NCBI GenBank assembly: GCA_937911965.1
Contig: CALDPL010000359.1
Location: 1 to 5,929, forward strand
Reading direction: 5' to 3'
Length of the DNA stretch: 5,929 bases
Source: an uncultured Allomuricauda sp.
Lineage (GTDB): Bacteria > Bacteroidota > Bacteroidia > Flavobacteriales > Flavobacteriaceae
Part shown: one piece after another, positions 1-5,378 of the stretch
Numbering within the stretch: position 1 is the first letter of the stretch
Layout: each line of letters begins with the position of its first letter
Position numbers and translations under genes: made by a program
The notes under the pieces: generated by a model
The model's input: the letters and a program-made list of their open reading frames with translations, nothing else
Database searches by the model: none
What the model was told of the DNA's origin: nothing

Positions 1-20
1 TAAGGGATTTTGTGTATTCT

Positions 21-51
21 TTTCGGTACAGTGCCGAATTCAATATATTTG
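21..51 (+). promoter_or_regulatory. Putative Bacteroidota-type promoter for the membrane protein gene
   Basis: TATATTTG at 44-51 matches the Bacteroidota -7 consensus TAnnTTTG exactly. A weak -33 element (TTTC, 21-24) lies 19 bases upstream, within the usual spacing. Transcription would start near 58, leaving a leader of about 13 bases before the ATG at 71. The first three bases of the window are TAA, possibly the stop of a gene outside it, but this cannot be checked. No experimental support. Confidence 0.45.
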
Positions 52-70
52 GGGCATAATAGATCAGGTT

Positions 71-562
71 ATGGCATACAATGGACTGTTGGGAACCTTC
101 CCCAGGGAGATCCGATTCTTTTTGGCCACCTTCGTTTTGGTACTTTCCGTAGGCTTCATCACGGGACTCCTGTTCATTAGGGAAACCGATTCGACAACCC
201 CCTTGGGGATTGAGGAAAATTACTTGGGCAACGAACTGGATGAAGAGGTCCAAGTGATGAAGTTCAAAAAGGGCAATAGGGAAATGCTCACCATTGTACA
301 TACCCATATCCTATCCATGTCCATGATTTTCTTTTTGTTGGGGGGATTGGTCTGGATTTCCAATGCCCCAAAAAAATGGAAACTCTTTTTGACCGTGGAA
401 CCCTTTCTATCGGTGCTACTGACCTTTGGGGGAATCTATCTGATGTGGATTGGAATAAATTGGTTCAAATATGTCGTCATTTTTTCAGGGGTGCTGATGA
501 CCTTGTCCTTTGTAGGCGGTGCCGCCCTGGTACTCCGGCAGTGTATTTTTCCACCTAGGTAA
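71..562 (+). CDS. Uncharacterised four-helix inner-membrane protein
   Basis: A 163-residue protein that I cannot assign to a characterised family. Four hydrophobic segments are visible: about residues 16-36, 73-96, 105-127 and 133-155. Between the first and second lies a polar, acidic loop (about 37-70, with a GIEENYLGNE stretch) ending in a basic KFKKGNRE segment. The second helix begins with an HTH triplet (His77, His79), and there are several Trp and Phe residues at membrane boundaries. Paired histidines at a membrane edge could bind a metal or haem, but that is only inference. The ATG at 71 is preceded by a weak AGG (66-68) and a good -7 promoter match, which supports this start. The gene converges on the next one with only 19 bases between the stop codons. 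Family resemblance to other conserved Bacteroidota hypothetical membrane proteins is suspected but not verified. The ORF is very probably real; its function is unknown. Confidence 0.75.
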   Translation: MAYNGLLGTFPREIRFFLATFVLVLSVGFITGLLFIRETDSTTPLGIEENYLGNELDEEVQVMKFKKGNREMLTIVHTHILSMSMIFFLLGGLVWISNAPKKWKLFLTVEPFLSVLLTFGGIYLMWIGINWFKYVVIFSGVLMTLSFVGGAALVLRQCIFPPR

Positions 563-581
563 TCGACCAGGTTTCCCAGCC

Positions 582-932
582 TTAGTTATCCAGAAAGTCG
601 TAATTGATGTCCCTGGAATGCAATAGGGGAAGAGCGGGGGATTTGGGTGAAAGTAAAAGTGACACTTCCCGTACTTCTTCCCGGTCCAGGAGAATGATGA
701 AATGATCCCTACCCACGGACAGGGGGATTTTGCGGTGATGCCCCCATTCCTTCAAACAGGATTCCCAATAGGTGACATCCAACTCATCAATATAATCTTT
801 CAAAGCTTCCAACTCCCATTCATAGAGTTCGAAACAGAGGTTGTTGTACACCAATCGAAACAGTTTGCTGTGGTTGCAGAAACTCAAAATCCCGTTCTTG
901 GAACGGCTCAAGATTTTTTTGGAATTGCACAT
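582..932 (-). CDS. Small uncharacterised Bacteroidota protein (resembles DUF6686)
   Basis: A 116-residue soluble protein with no signal peptide or membrane segment. The N-terminal half (MCNSKKILSRSKNGILSFCN, then LVYNNLCFEL) followed by an acidic helix with YIDELDVTYWE and a RKIPL stretch resembles a small family of unknown function in Bacteroidota, which I recall as DUF6686; this assignment is from memory. Cys2, Cys19 and His21 are present near the N-terminus, but no complete metal-binding site can be claimed. The later segment HFIILLDREEVREVSLLL looks like a beta strand followed by a helix. The tail after about residue 95 is low in predicted structure. The ATG at 930-932 is the only good start. 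The gene is convergent with the upstream membrane protein gene and divergent from guaB. The + strand ORF at 702-977 is an antisense shadow. Confidence 0.75.
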   Translation of the reverse strand: MCNSKKILSRSKNGILSFCNHSKLFRLVYNNLCFELYEWELEALKDYIDELDVTYWESCLKEWGHHRKIPLSVGRDHFIILLDREEVREVSLLLSPKSPALPLLHSRDINYDFLDN

Positions 933-1088
933 AAAAAGCTATTCGGGCATAAATATAATAATTTAAAATCAATCTAAATAATGATAAATTGGTGTTAAAT
1001 GGGATTCATGGGAATATGTAAATGGACGGTATCGGATAATTTCCATGAAATTAATGGTATATTTGCACGCAATTAATCCATAATTGCA
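933..1088. promoter_or_regulatory. AT-rich divergent intergenic region (small protein / guaB)
   Basis: About 155 bases separate two divergently transcribed genes, and the part from 945 to 990 is markedly AT-rich. Toward guaB there is a clear -7 element (separate entry). Toward the minus-strand gene, TATATTTA (complement of 950-957) is one base off TAnnTTTG but has no convincing -33 partner. No riboswitch-like fold, tRNA or small ORF was recognised. Confidence 0.4.
1058..1065 (+). promoter_or_regulatory. Putative -7 element of the guaB promoter
   Basis: TATATTTG is an exact match to the Bacteroidota TAnnTTTG consensus. Transcription would begin near 1072, giving a leader of about 17 bases. 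No clear -33 TTG is seen 19-21 bases upstream. The short leader leaves no room for a riboswitch, and there is no Shine-Dalgarno sequence before the ATG, as is common in this phylum. Confidence 0.5.
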
Positions 1089-2561
1089 ATGGAATCTCAC
1101 TTAAACAAGATTGTTGGCGAAGGACTCACATATGATGATGTCCTCCTTGTGCCAGCCTATTCCGAAGTACTTCCCAGGGAAGTCAATATCCAATCAAAAT
1201 TCTCCAGGAACATCACCATCAACGTCCCGATCGTATCGGCGGCCATGGATACGGTCACCGAATCCAGTATGGCCATTGCCATGGCCCGGGAAGGTGGTAT
1301 CGGGGTCCTGCATAAGAACATGACCATTACGGACCAGGCCCTCAAGGTACGAAGGGTGAAGCGTGCAGAAAGTGGCATGATCCTCGATCCGGTCACCCTG
1401 CCCCTGGAGTCCACCATCGGGGACGCCAAGGCCAGTATGAAGGAACACAGCATCGGGGGCATTCCGATCGTGGATGCCCAAGACAAATTGATCGGCATAG
1501 TCACCAATCGGGACCTGCGTTTTGAAAAGGACGAGAAACGTCCCATATCCGAAGTGATGACCTCCGAGAACCTGATCACCGCCGGAGAGGGAACCTCCCT
1601 GGAACAGGCCGAGGTAATCCTTCAGCAATACAAGATCGAAAAATTGCCCGTGGTCAACGACCGCAATGAGCTCGTTGGCCTGATCACCTTTAGGGACATC
1701 ACCAAACTGACCCAAAAGCCCATTGCGAACAAGGACCAATACGGACGCCTGCGTGTCGCCGCGGCCATCGGGGTCACCTTTGATGCCGTAAAAAGGGCGG
1801 AGGCCCTGGTCGCCGCCGGAGTGGATGCCATCATCATCGATACGGCCCACGGCCACACCCAAGGGGTGGTCAGTATTCTGAAAGAGGTCAAGAAATCCTT
1901 TCCAGATCTCGATGTGGTGGTGGGGAACATCGCCACAGGGGAAGCGGCCAAGTTTTTGGTGGAAGCCGGTGCGGATGCGGTAAAGGTCGGAATCGGCCCC
2001 GGTTCCATCTGTACCACCCGAGTGGTCGCAGGAGTGGGATTTCCCCAGTTTTCTGCCGTCCTTGAAGTTGCCGCTGCCATTAAGGGAAGCGGGGTCCCCG
2101 TTATAGCCGACGGAGGGATACGATATACCGGGGACATTCCCAAGGCCCTGGCGGCCGGTGCGGATTCGGTCATGTTGGGTTCCCTCTTGGCCGGCACAAA
2201 GGAATCTCCGGGGGAAACCATCATCTTCGAAGGGCGCAAGTTCAAATCCTATAGGGGAATGGGTTCTGTGGAGGCCATGAAAGAGGGCAGCAAGGACCGA
2301 TACTTCCAGGATGTCGAGGACGATATCAAGAAATTGGTTCCCGAAGGGATCGTCGGCCGGGTGCCCTATAAGGGCGACCTATATGAGAGCATGCACCAGT
2401 TCATCGGAGGGCTCAGGGCCGGGATGGGCTACTGTGGGGCCAAGGATATTGCGGATCTAAAGGAAAAGGGACGCTTTGTCAAGATCACCGCTAGCGGTAT
2501 CATGGAAAGCCATCCCCACGATGTGACCATCACCAAGGAAAGCCCGAACTACAGCAGGTAG
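1089..2561 (+). CDS. guaB: IMP dehydrogenase
   Basis: Catalyses the NAD-dependent oxidation of IMP to XMP, the committed step of guanine nucleotide synthesis; cytosolic and normally tetrameric or octameric. The 490 residues match the usual bacterial length. The (beta/alpha)8 barrel starts at [19 protein letters not shown] (residues 12-30) and is interrupted by two CBS domains, about 94-150 (ending in [10 protein letters not shown]) and 155-210 (ending in [10 protein letters not shown]). The barrel resumes with DTAHGH (251-256) and carries the catalytic loop [11 protein letters not shown] with the nucleophile Cys308. The DGGIR phosphate-binding segment (341-345) follows, then the mobile flap with the Arg404-Tyr405 pair (SKDRYFQ) and a GMGYCGA motif (445-451). 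All key residues are present, so it should be active. The CBS pair typically binds ATP or GTP and tunes activity. The ATG lies just downstream of a strong -7 element. guaA is not in the window. Several long opposite-strand ORFs overlap this gene and are shadows. Confidence 0.98.
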   Translation: MESHLNKIVGEGLTYDDVLLVPAYSEVLPREVNIQSKFSRNITINVPIVSAAMDTVTESSMAIAMAREGGIGVLHKNMTITDQALKVRRVKRAESGMILDPVTLPLESTIGDAKASMKEHSIGGIPIVDAQDKLIGIVTNRDLRFEKDEKRPISEVMTSENLITAGEGTSLEQAEVILQQYKIEKLPVVNDRNELVGLITFRDITKLTQKPIANKDQYGRLRVAAAIGVTFDAVKRAEALVAAGVDAIIIDTAHGHTQGVVSILKEVKKSFPDLDVVVGNIATGEAAKFLVEAGADAVKVGIGPGSICTTRVVAGVGFPQFSAVLEVAAAIKGSGVPVIADGGIRYTGDIPKALAAGADSVMLGSLLAGTKESPGETIIFEGRKFKSYRGMGSVEAMKEGSKDRYFQDVEDDIKKLVPEGIVGRVPYKGDLYESMHQFIGGLRAGMGYCGAKDIADLKEKGRFVKITASGIMESHPHDVTITKESPNYSR

Positions 2562-2603
2562 GGATTCATTGATCGACTTGGATTCAAAGCAAATTTCAGC
2601 AAC

Positions 2604-3119
2604 TTAATTGGAAGCATAACTCTTCCAATCCTTCACCTTATAGATATTGTCCCCAAAATAACGGGCAATGTGTAGAAAGGGACCCACTTTTTGATAGCCG
2701 GGTACCGGGGAAAGCATATTGCGCTGTTCATCCAAAAAGACCACGGTGGGATAGGTCAGTTTGCCCTGCAAAAGGGCCACGGCCAATTCGTGATAGCCGT
2801 TGCGTCCCGAAGGGACAAACTTGAAGGATTTTCCATTGTATACAATGGGGTCCTTGCCTTCCGCATTGAGTTTTACCATATAGAAGTTCTCCTGCATATA
2901 TTTGGCGACCTCGGGATTCTGGAAGGTATCCTTGTCCATTTTCTTGCACCAGCCACACCAGTCCGTATAAACGTCCACGAACAACTTCTTGGGATTTTTG
3001 TCGGATTCCGACAGCTGCACTGCTTCTTCCCAGGACAACCATTGGATTTCCTGGGCTTGGGTCCAAGGTGCGATAAACAGCATCAGCAGCAATGGGATGA
3101 TCATTGACTTAGGGCGCAT
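2604..3119 (-). CDS. Exported thioredoxin-fold protein with WCGWC site
   Basis: A 171-residue thioredoxin-like protein, probably acting on thiols outside the cytoplasm. Residues 1-22 form a signal peptide: a basic start (MRPKS), a hydrophobic core (MIIPLLLMLFIAPW) and a likely cleavage site around TQA-QE. The mature part begins with IQWLSWEEAVQLSE, then KKLFVDVYTDWCGWCKKMD holding the redox pair Cys55 and Cys58. The likely cis-proline is Pro124 in LTYPTVVF. The layout, with an insert (NAEGKDPIVYNGKSF) between the active site and the cis-Pro, fits the thioredoxin_7 / DsbD-C-terminal-like group, where the active site is often CxWC, rather than classical TrxA. A reductase or disulfide-transfer role is inferred; the partner is unknown. 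The gene lies downstream of lysA on the same strand with about 100 bases between, and has its own -7 match, so independent transcription is plausible. Confidence 0.9.
   Translation of the reverse strand: MRPKSMIIPLLLMLFIAPWTQAQEIQWLSWEEAVQLSESDKNPKKLFVDVYTDWCGWCKKMDKDTFQNPEVAKYMQENFYMVKLNAEGKDPIVYNGKSFKFVPSGRNGYHELAVALLQGKLTYPTVVFLDEQRNMLSPVPGYQKVGPFLHIARYFGDNIYKVKDWKSYASN
2607..2629. terminator. Possible bidirectional hairpin between convergent guaB and thioredoxin-like gene
   Basis: ATTGGAAG (2607-2614) and CTTCCAAT (2622-2629) form a perfect 8-bp inverted repeat with a 7-base loop. It overlaps the last codons of the minus-strand gene, ending just before that gene's stop, and lies about 45 bases after the guaB stop. 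Neither side has a good U-tract, so it is not a textbook intrinsic terminator; its placement at a convergent junction is the main argument. Confidence 0.35.
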
Positions 3120-3132
3120 AAAATCGGTTTTT

Positions 3133-3149
3133 GGGGGCTTTGTCCCCCC
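3133..3149 (-). other. GC-rich hairpin in the leader of the thioredoxin-like gene
   Basis: On the minus strand, six G (3149-3144), a six-base loop (ACAAAG) and five C (3137-3133) form a strong short hairpin. It starts almost exactly where transcription is predicted to begin, 14 bases before the ATG. It is followed by AAAAA rather than a U-tract, so it is a poor terminator for lysA. A 5' stabilising stem is a possible role (inference). Confidence 0.4.
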
Positions 3150-3156
3150 ATGATTA

Positions 3157-3164
3157 CAAAACTA
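3157..3164 (-). promoter_or_regulatory. Putative -7 element for the thioredoxin-like gene
   Basis: The minus strand reads TAGTTTTG, an exact TAnnTTTG match, placing transcription start near 3150 and a leader of about 30 bases. The -33 element is weak: only a TTTTC near 3184-3180, at short spacing. Confidence 0.4.
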
Positions 3165-3179
3165 ACGAAAATTGTGCCG

Positions 3180-3205
3180 AAAAAGTATAGGTCCCCAAAG
3201 CGGGG
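3180..3205 (-). terminator. Possible weak terminator of lysA
   Basis: Starting 13 bases after the lysA stop, the minus strand holds CCCC (3205-3202), a five-base loop and GGGG (3196-3193), then a five-T run (3184-3180) after an eight-base gap. The stem is short and the U-tract is not adjacent, so this is tentative. Confidence 0.3.
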
Positions 3206-3218
3206 TACTCCACCAGGT

Positions 3219-4457
3219 CTATTTTACGGTTTCCTTCACCTTGGATTCGAACAGGGATTTGACGTCCACTTGACCCCGAATAATGTCCTCGAAGGTCTCC
3301 CGTTCCCGAATCAGGTATGATTTCCCATTCATCCACAATACTTCGGCGGGACGGTATCTGGAATTGTAATTGCTGGCCATGGTAAAACAATAGGCCCCGG
3401 CATTCCTGAAACATAGGATATCCCCTTCGGTGATCTCGTTGATCCTGCGATTGCTGCCAAAGGTATCGGTTTCACAGATATAGCCCACCACCGAGTAATA
3501 GCGTTCCCGGCCCTTGGGGTTGGAGATGTTGACGATTTCATGATTGGACCCGTAGAACATGGGGCGGATCAAATGGTTGAAACCTGAATCCACACTGGCG
3601 AAGACCGTGGATGTAGTCTGCTTTACCACATTGACCTTGGCCAAGAAATACCCGGCCTCACTGACCAAGAATTTTCCGGGTTCGAATGCCAGGGTAAGGT
3701 CCCGTCCATATTCCTTGCAGAATTCATTGAACCTGCTGCTGAGTTTTTTGCCCAGTTCCTCGATATTGGTCTCAATGTCCCCTTCTTTGTAGGGCACTTT
3801 AAAACCACTGCCGAAGTCTATGAACTCCAGATCGCGGAAATTCTTGGCGGTTTCGAACAGGATCTCCGAGGCATAGAGGAACACTTCGATATCCAGGATA
3901 TCGCTGCCGGTGTGCATATGGATTCCGTTGATGTTCATATTGGTCAGTTCCACGATCCGCAGCAAATGGGGGATCTGGTGGATGCTGATTCCAAACTTGG
4001 AGTCGATATGGCCCACCGAAATCTGGCTGTTGCCCCCGGCCATCACATGGGGATTGATCCGGATACATACCGGGATGTCGGGATGTTTTCCGCCAAACTG
4101 CTCCAAAATGGAAAGATTGTCTATGTTCACCTGTACCCCAAGGGCCGCGGCCTGCTCGATTTCTTCCAAGGACACCCCGTTGGGGGTAAATATGATGGAC
4201 TCCGGGTCAAAACCTGCCAGAAGCCCCAGTTTCACCTCCTGTATGGACACCGTGTCCAACCCACTGCCCAATTGGTTCATGAGCCTAAGGATATTGATGT
4301 TGGAAAGGGCCTTGGCGGCATAGTTCAGCCTTAGGCTGGGAACCCCTTCGAAGGCCTTGGTCAAGCGTTGGTACTGTGAGTTGATCTTGTCGGCATCATA
4401 GACATACAGGGGGGCACCGTATTGGGTACTTAATTTCAGAAGGTCCTTGGAATCCAT
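3219..4457 (-). CDS. lysA: Diaminopimelate decarboxylase
   Basis: PLP enzyme converting meso-diaminopimelate to L-lysine and CO2, the last step of lysine synthesis, in the cytosol; usually a dimer. With the ATG at 4457 the protein is 412 residues, normal for the family. The alanine-racemase-like barrel starts at GAPLYVYDADKI, with the PLP lysine in NYAAKALSN (Lys49). Next come HMHTGSD (180-186), the glycine-rich phosphate loop GSGF (216-219) and EPGKFLVSEAG (from Glu259). The C-terminal beta domain has RPMFYGSNHE (Arg298 to Tyr302), the substrate cysteine in CETDTF (Cys328-Glu329) and the PLP-contacting tyrosine in GAYCF (Tyr356). CETDTF in place of the more common CESGD is, from memory, usual for Bacteroidota LysA. 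The frame is also open to a TTG at 4481, but that codon overlaps the -7 promoter element and the family aligns from MDSKDLLKL, so I chose 4457. A related decarboxylase such as carboxynorspermidine decarboxylase is a less likely alternative. Confidence 0.95.
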   Translation of the reverse strand: MDSKDLLKLSTQYGAPLYVYDADKINSQYQRLTKAFEGVPSLRLNYAAKALSNINILRLMNQLGSGLDTVSIQEVKLGLLAGFDPESIIFTPNGVSLEEIEQAAALGVQVNIDNLSILEQFGGKHPDIPVCIRINPHVMAGGNSQISVGHIDSKFGISIHQIPHLLRIVELTNMNINGIHMHTGSDILDIEVFLYASEILFETAKNFRDLEFIDFGSGFKVPYKEGDIETNIEELGKKLSSRFNEFCKEYGRDLTLAFEPGKFLVSEAGYFLAKVNVVKQTTSTVFASVDSGFNHLIRPMFYGSNHEIVNISNPKGRERYYSVVGYICETDTFGSNRRINEITEGDILCFRNAGAYCFTMASNYNSRYRPAEVLWMNGKSYLIRERETFEDIIRGQVDVKSLFESKVKETVK

Positions 4458-4478
4458 AGGGTATAGGTATTTGACCGA

Positions 4479-4509
4479 CAAAGCTAAAGTTTGTCCCTGG
4501 GTTTCACAA
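4479..4509 (-). promoter_or_regulatory. Putative lysA promoter
   Basis: On the minus strand, TTG (4509-4507), a 20-base spacer and TAGCTTTG (4486-4479) reproduce both halves of the Bacteroidota sigma-factor consensus. Transcription would start near 4472, about 15 bases before the ATG at 4457. This rules against translation from the in-frame TTG at 4481, which lies inside the -7 element. Confidence 0.6.
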
Positions 4510-4528
4510 GAATAAATTACTTTTTACA

Positions 4529-4559
4529 ATAAATACAACAAAAAGTTATAAATACAACA
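4529..4559. repeat. 12-bp perfect direct repeat in the divergent lysA intergenic region
   Basis: ATAAATACAACA occurs at 4529-4540 and again at 4548-4559, a 19-base period with a 7-base spacer. The copies are identical over 12 bases and differ on both sides. They lie between the divergent promoters of lysA and the Lon-domain gene, just upstream of the lysA -33 element. A binding site for a regulator is possible, but the region is AT-rich and no known operator was recognised. Confidence 0.5.
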
Positions 4560-4577
4560 TTGATTGGAAGCCTCCTA

Positions 4578-4609
4578 TTTGTGGTTTTCGGTCCCGGATT
4601 GTATTTTTA
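4578..4609 (+). promoter_or_regulatory. Putative promoter of the Lon-domain gene
   Basis: TTTG at 4578-4581, a 20-base spacer and TATTTTTA at 4602-4609 (one base off TAnnTTTG) form a near-consensus Bacteroidota promoter. The predicted start near 4616 leaves only about 8 bases before the ATG at 4624, and it argues against the in-frame upstream TTG at 4564, which would lie before the promoter. Confidence 0.5.
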
Positions 4610-4623
4610 GGAAAATTCCATCC

Positions 4624-5262
4624 ATGAAACTGCCCTTGTTTCCGTTGAAATCCGTTTTTTTTCCCGGGGAAACCGTACCCTTGCATATTTTCGAACCCCG
4701 GTACAAAGAATTGATCGAGGATTGTAGAAGGGAAGCCCTCACCTTTGGGATCCCCGTCTTTTTGGAGGATACCCTTTCCTATGGAACGGAAGTACAGTTG
4801 GCCGAGGTGGTCAACACCTATGAAAACGGGGAAATGGACGTGATCTGCCTGGCCAGGCAGGTATTCCGGATCGTCTCCTTTGTCAATCCCATGGAAGGGA
4901 AGGGGTATGCGGGGGGAGAGGTCGAGTTTTTGGATATGGAAAACCGAGGGGACCCCGCTTTGGTCCAAGTGGTCCTCCAAGGCTTGGAAAAACTCTACGA
5001 TCTCATGGGCCTGCCCTTTCCTATGATACCCGCAAATCGATTCAACAGCTATACCCTTGCCCATAAAATGGGACTGTCCTTTGAGCAGGAATTCGAATTG
5101 CTCAAAATGCACCGGGAAACCGACCGCCTGATATTCATAAAGGAACACTTGGACAGCACGATCAATGTCCTCGACCAGATCGATCGGACCAAGGCCGCAA
5201 TTGAAATGAACGGTCACTTCAAGAATTTTGACCCTTTGGATTTCAAGAATTTGAAGATTTAG
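4624..5262 (+). CDS. Stand-alone Lon substrate-binding (LON/PUA-like) domain protein
   Basis: A 212-residue cytosolic protein consisting of only the N-terminal domain of Lon protease, with no AAA+ ATPase and no serine-lysine protease domain. Diagnostic N-terminal motifs are PLFPL (4-8), FPGE (13-16) and HIFEPRY (21-27). They are followed by the beta-rich core with FGIPVFLED, LAEVVNTYENGEMDVICLA and a QVFRIVSF strand. The C-terminal half is helical (about 110-185) with HKMGLSFEQEFELL (147-160) and ends in FDPLDF (192-197). Such proteins are widespread and are thought to bind polypeptides or regulate proteolysis, but the exact role is unknown. The frame is open upstream to a TTG at 4564, giving 20 extra residues; the family alignment starts at MKLPLFPL and the promoter lies between the two, so the ATG at 4624 was chosen. 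The 250-residue ORF on the opposite strand is a shadow. It precedes sucC, but a hairpin and a separate promoter lie between them. Confidence 0.9.
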   Translation: MKLPLFPLKSVFFPGETVPLHIFEPRYKELIEDCRREALTFGIPVFLEDTLSYGTEVQLAEVVNTYENGEMDVICLARQVFRIVSFVNPMEGKGYAGGEVEFLDMENRGDPALVQVVLQGLEKLYDLMGLPFPMIPANRFNSYTLAHKMGLSFEQEFELLKMHRETDRLIFIKEHLDSTINVLDQIDRTKAAIEMNGHFKNFDPLDFKNLKI

Positions 5263-5293
5263 CTCCCCGGGGACGAAATTCACATCTTTAGAA

Positions 5294-5320
5294 CCCATAG
5301 GGGCAATTATTCCCCTTGGG
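5294..5320 (+). terminator. Possible hairpin terminator after the Lon-domain gene
   Basis: CCC (5294-5296) and AGGGG (5299-5303) pair with CCCCT (5312-5316) and GGG (5318-5320) around an eight-base AU-rich loop, with a small internal mismatch. It lies 31 bases after the stop codon. The U-rich stretch comes late (5341-5352), so it is not a canonical intrinsic terminator; it may still mark the 3' end of the transcript. Confidence 0.4.
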
Positions 5321-5345
5321 CCATCATATTGTCACGGGGGTTTTC

Positions 5346-5353
5346 TATTTTTG
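5346..5353 (+). promoter_or_regulatory. Putative -7 element of the sucC promoter
   Basis: TATTTTTG matches TAnnTTTG exactly. It places transcription start near 5360 and a leader of about 19 bases before the sucC ATG at 5379. No -33 TTG is seen at the right spacing (the nearest, 5329-5331, is 14 bases away). Confidence 0.4.
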
Positions 5354-5378
5354 TGGGGAAATTTAATCAATACCATAG

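Noticed and set aside
933..1088. A purine riboswitch or other leader RNA before guaB
   Set aside because: The promoter match lies about 25-30 bases from the ATG, leaving too short a leader, and no aptamer-like pairing was seen.
1194..2245. Long minus-strand ORFs (222 and 207 residues) across guaB
   Set aside because: They lie wholly antisense to a strongly conserved IMP dehydrogenase with intact motifs, and their translations show no domain-like features; they arise from the codon bias of guaB.
3912..4334. Plus-strand ORFs of about 140 residues inside lysA
   Set aside because: They are antisense to conserved PLP-enzyme motifs, and the translation is low-information.
4546..5298. A 250-residue minus-strand ORF opposite the Lon-domain gene
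   Set aside because: The plus-strand frame carries recognisable Lon N-terminal motifs (PLFPL, HIFEPRY), while the antisense translation resembles no family.
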